This document shows positions 13,471 to 13,509 of a DNA stretch of 13,509 bases, piece by piece; position 1 is the first letter of the stretch, and every line of letters starts with the position of its first letter. Below the pieces are notes generated by a model that was given only the letters and a program-made list of their open reading frames with translations, had not been told where the DNA came from and ran no database searches. Source of the DNA: UMGS172 sp964424555 (GTDB taxonomy: Bacteria; Bacillota; Clostridia; Oscillospirales; Acutalibacteraceae); contig CAYRIX010000045.1 of NCBI GenBank assembly GCA_964424555.1, forward strand, positions 1-13,509, written 5' to 3'. The position numbers and the translations under genes were made by a program.

Positions 13471-13509
13471 GCGGATATGGCGGAATTGGCAGACGCGCTA
13501 GATTCAGGT
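13471..13509 (+). tRNA. tRNA-Leu(CAG), 5' half, cut by the window edge
   Basis: GCGGATATGGCGGAATTGGC onward gives a normal class II tRNA-Leu 5' half: acceptor strand GCGGATA, D stem GCG/CGC, anticodon-stem strand CTAGA and loop TTCAGGT with anticodon CAG. The sequence ends right after the anticodon loop, so the variable arm, T arm and acceptor 3' strand cannot be checked. It is 39/41 identical to 13264-13304. Unlike that copy it has the usual C at position 27. Confidence 0.8.

Noticed and set aside
13266..13509. A group I intron or other insertion splitting one tRNA-Leu at the anticodon loop
   Set aside because: The second copy repeats the 5' half rather than continuing into a 3' half, and the first copy still shows remnants of a T arm and acceptor strand, so duplication with decay fits better.

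Overview
The window looks like a chromosomal segment of a low-to-moderate GC Gram-positive anaerobe, most likely a Clostridia member (Oscillospiraceae/Ruminococcaceae-like). The reasons are Shine-Dalgarno-led genes, lipoprotein signal peptides, a YitT/DUF2179 membrane protein, a DUF5685-DnaJ-like-membrane protein trio, and many textbook sigma-A promoters and rho-independent terminators. Taxonomy is inferred from gene families, not from a search.

Layout. (1) Positions 1-115: the last 18 codons of an unidentified upstream gene and its terminator. (2) 239-1199: a YitT-family membrane protein with its own promoter and a strong terminator. (3) 1217-3641, minus strand: a polar amino-acid-type ABC importer (lipoprotein binding protein, permease, ATPase). 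An intercistronic terminator hairpin sits after the binding-protein gene. (4) 3667-4371, minus strand: a DUF1307/YehR-like small lipoprotein with its own promoter and terminator. (5) 4416-7317: uvrA, divergent from the lipoprotein gene. (6) 7398-12866: seven closely packed plus-strand genes ending at a long terminator (12925-12968): DUF5685, a DnaJ-domain protein with a Cys-rich tail, a small integral membrane protein, a NodB-type deacetylase, two tandem paralogous TIM-barrel isomerase/epimerase-like proteins, and a second, different NodB-type deacetylase. (7) 12969-13509: no protein gene. It holds a perfect consensus promoter, a 120-nt stretch with several base-paired elements (candidate ncRNA or leader), a degenerate tRNA-Leu(CAG) copy, repeats, and the 5' half of a second tRNA-Leu(CAG) cut by the window edge.

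Working together. The ABC genes form one importer. The deacetylase-isomerase-isomerase-deacetylase block has ATGA or few-base junctions, and none of its proteins shows an export signal. I read it as a possible uncharacterised cytoplasmic pathway that de-N-acylates and rearranges a sugar or cyclitol; substrate and order are unknown. The most interesting places are this block and the promoter/structured RNA/tRNA-Leu duplication at the right edge. Several start codons were set from ribosome-binding sites rather than by the longest reading frame (YitT, permease, uvrA, DUF5685, DnaJ-like, membrane protein, second isomerase).
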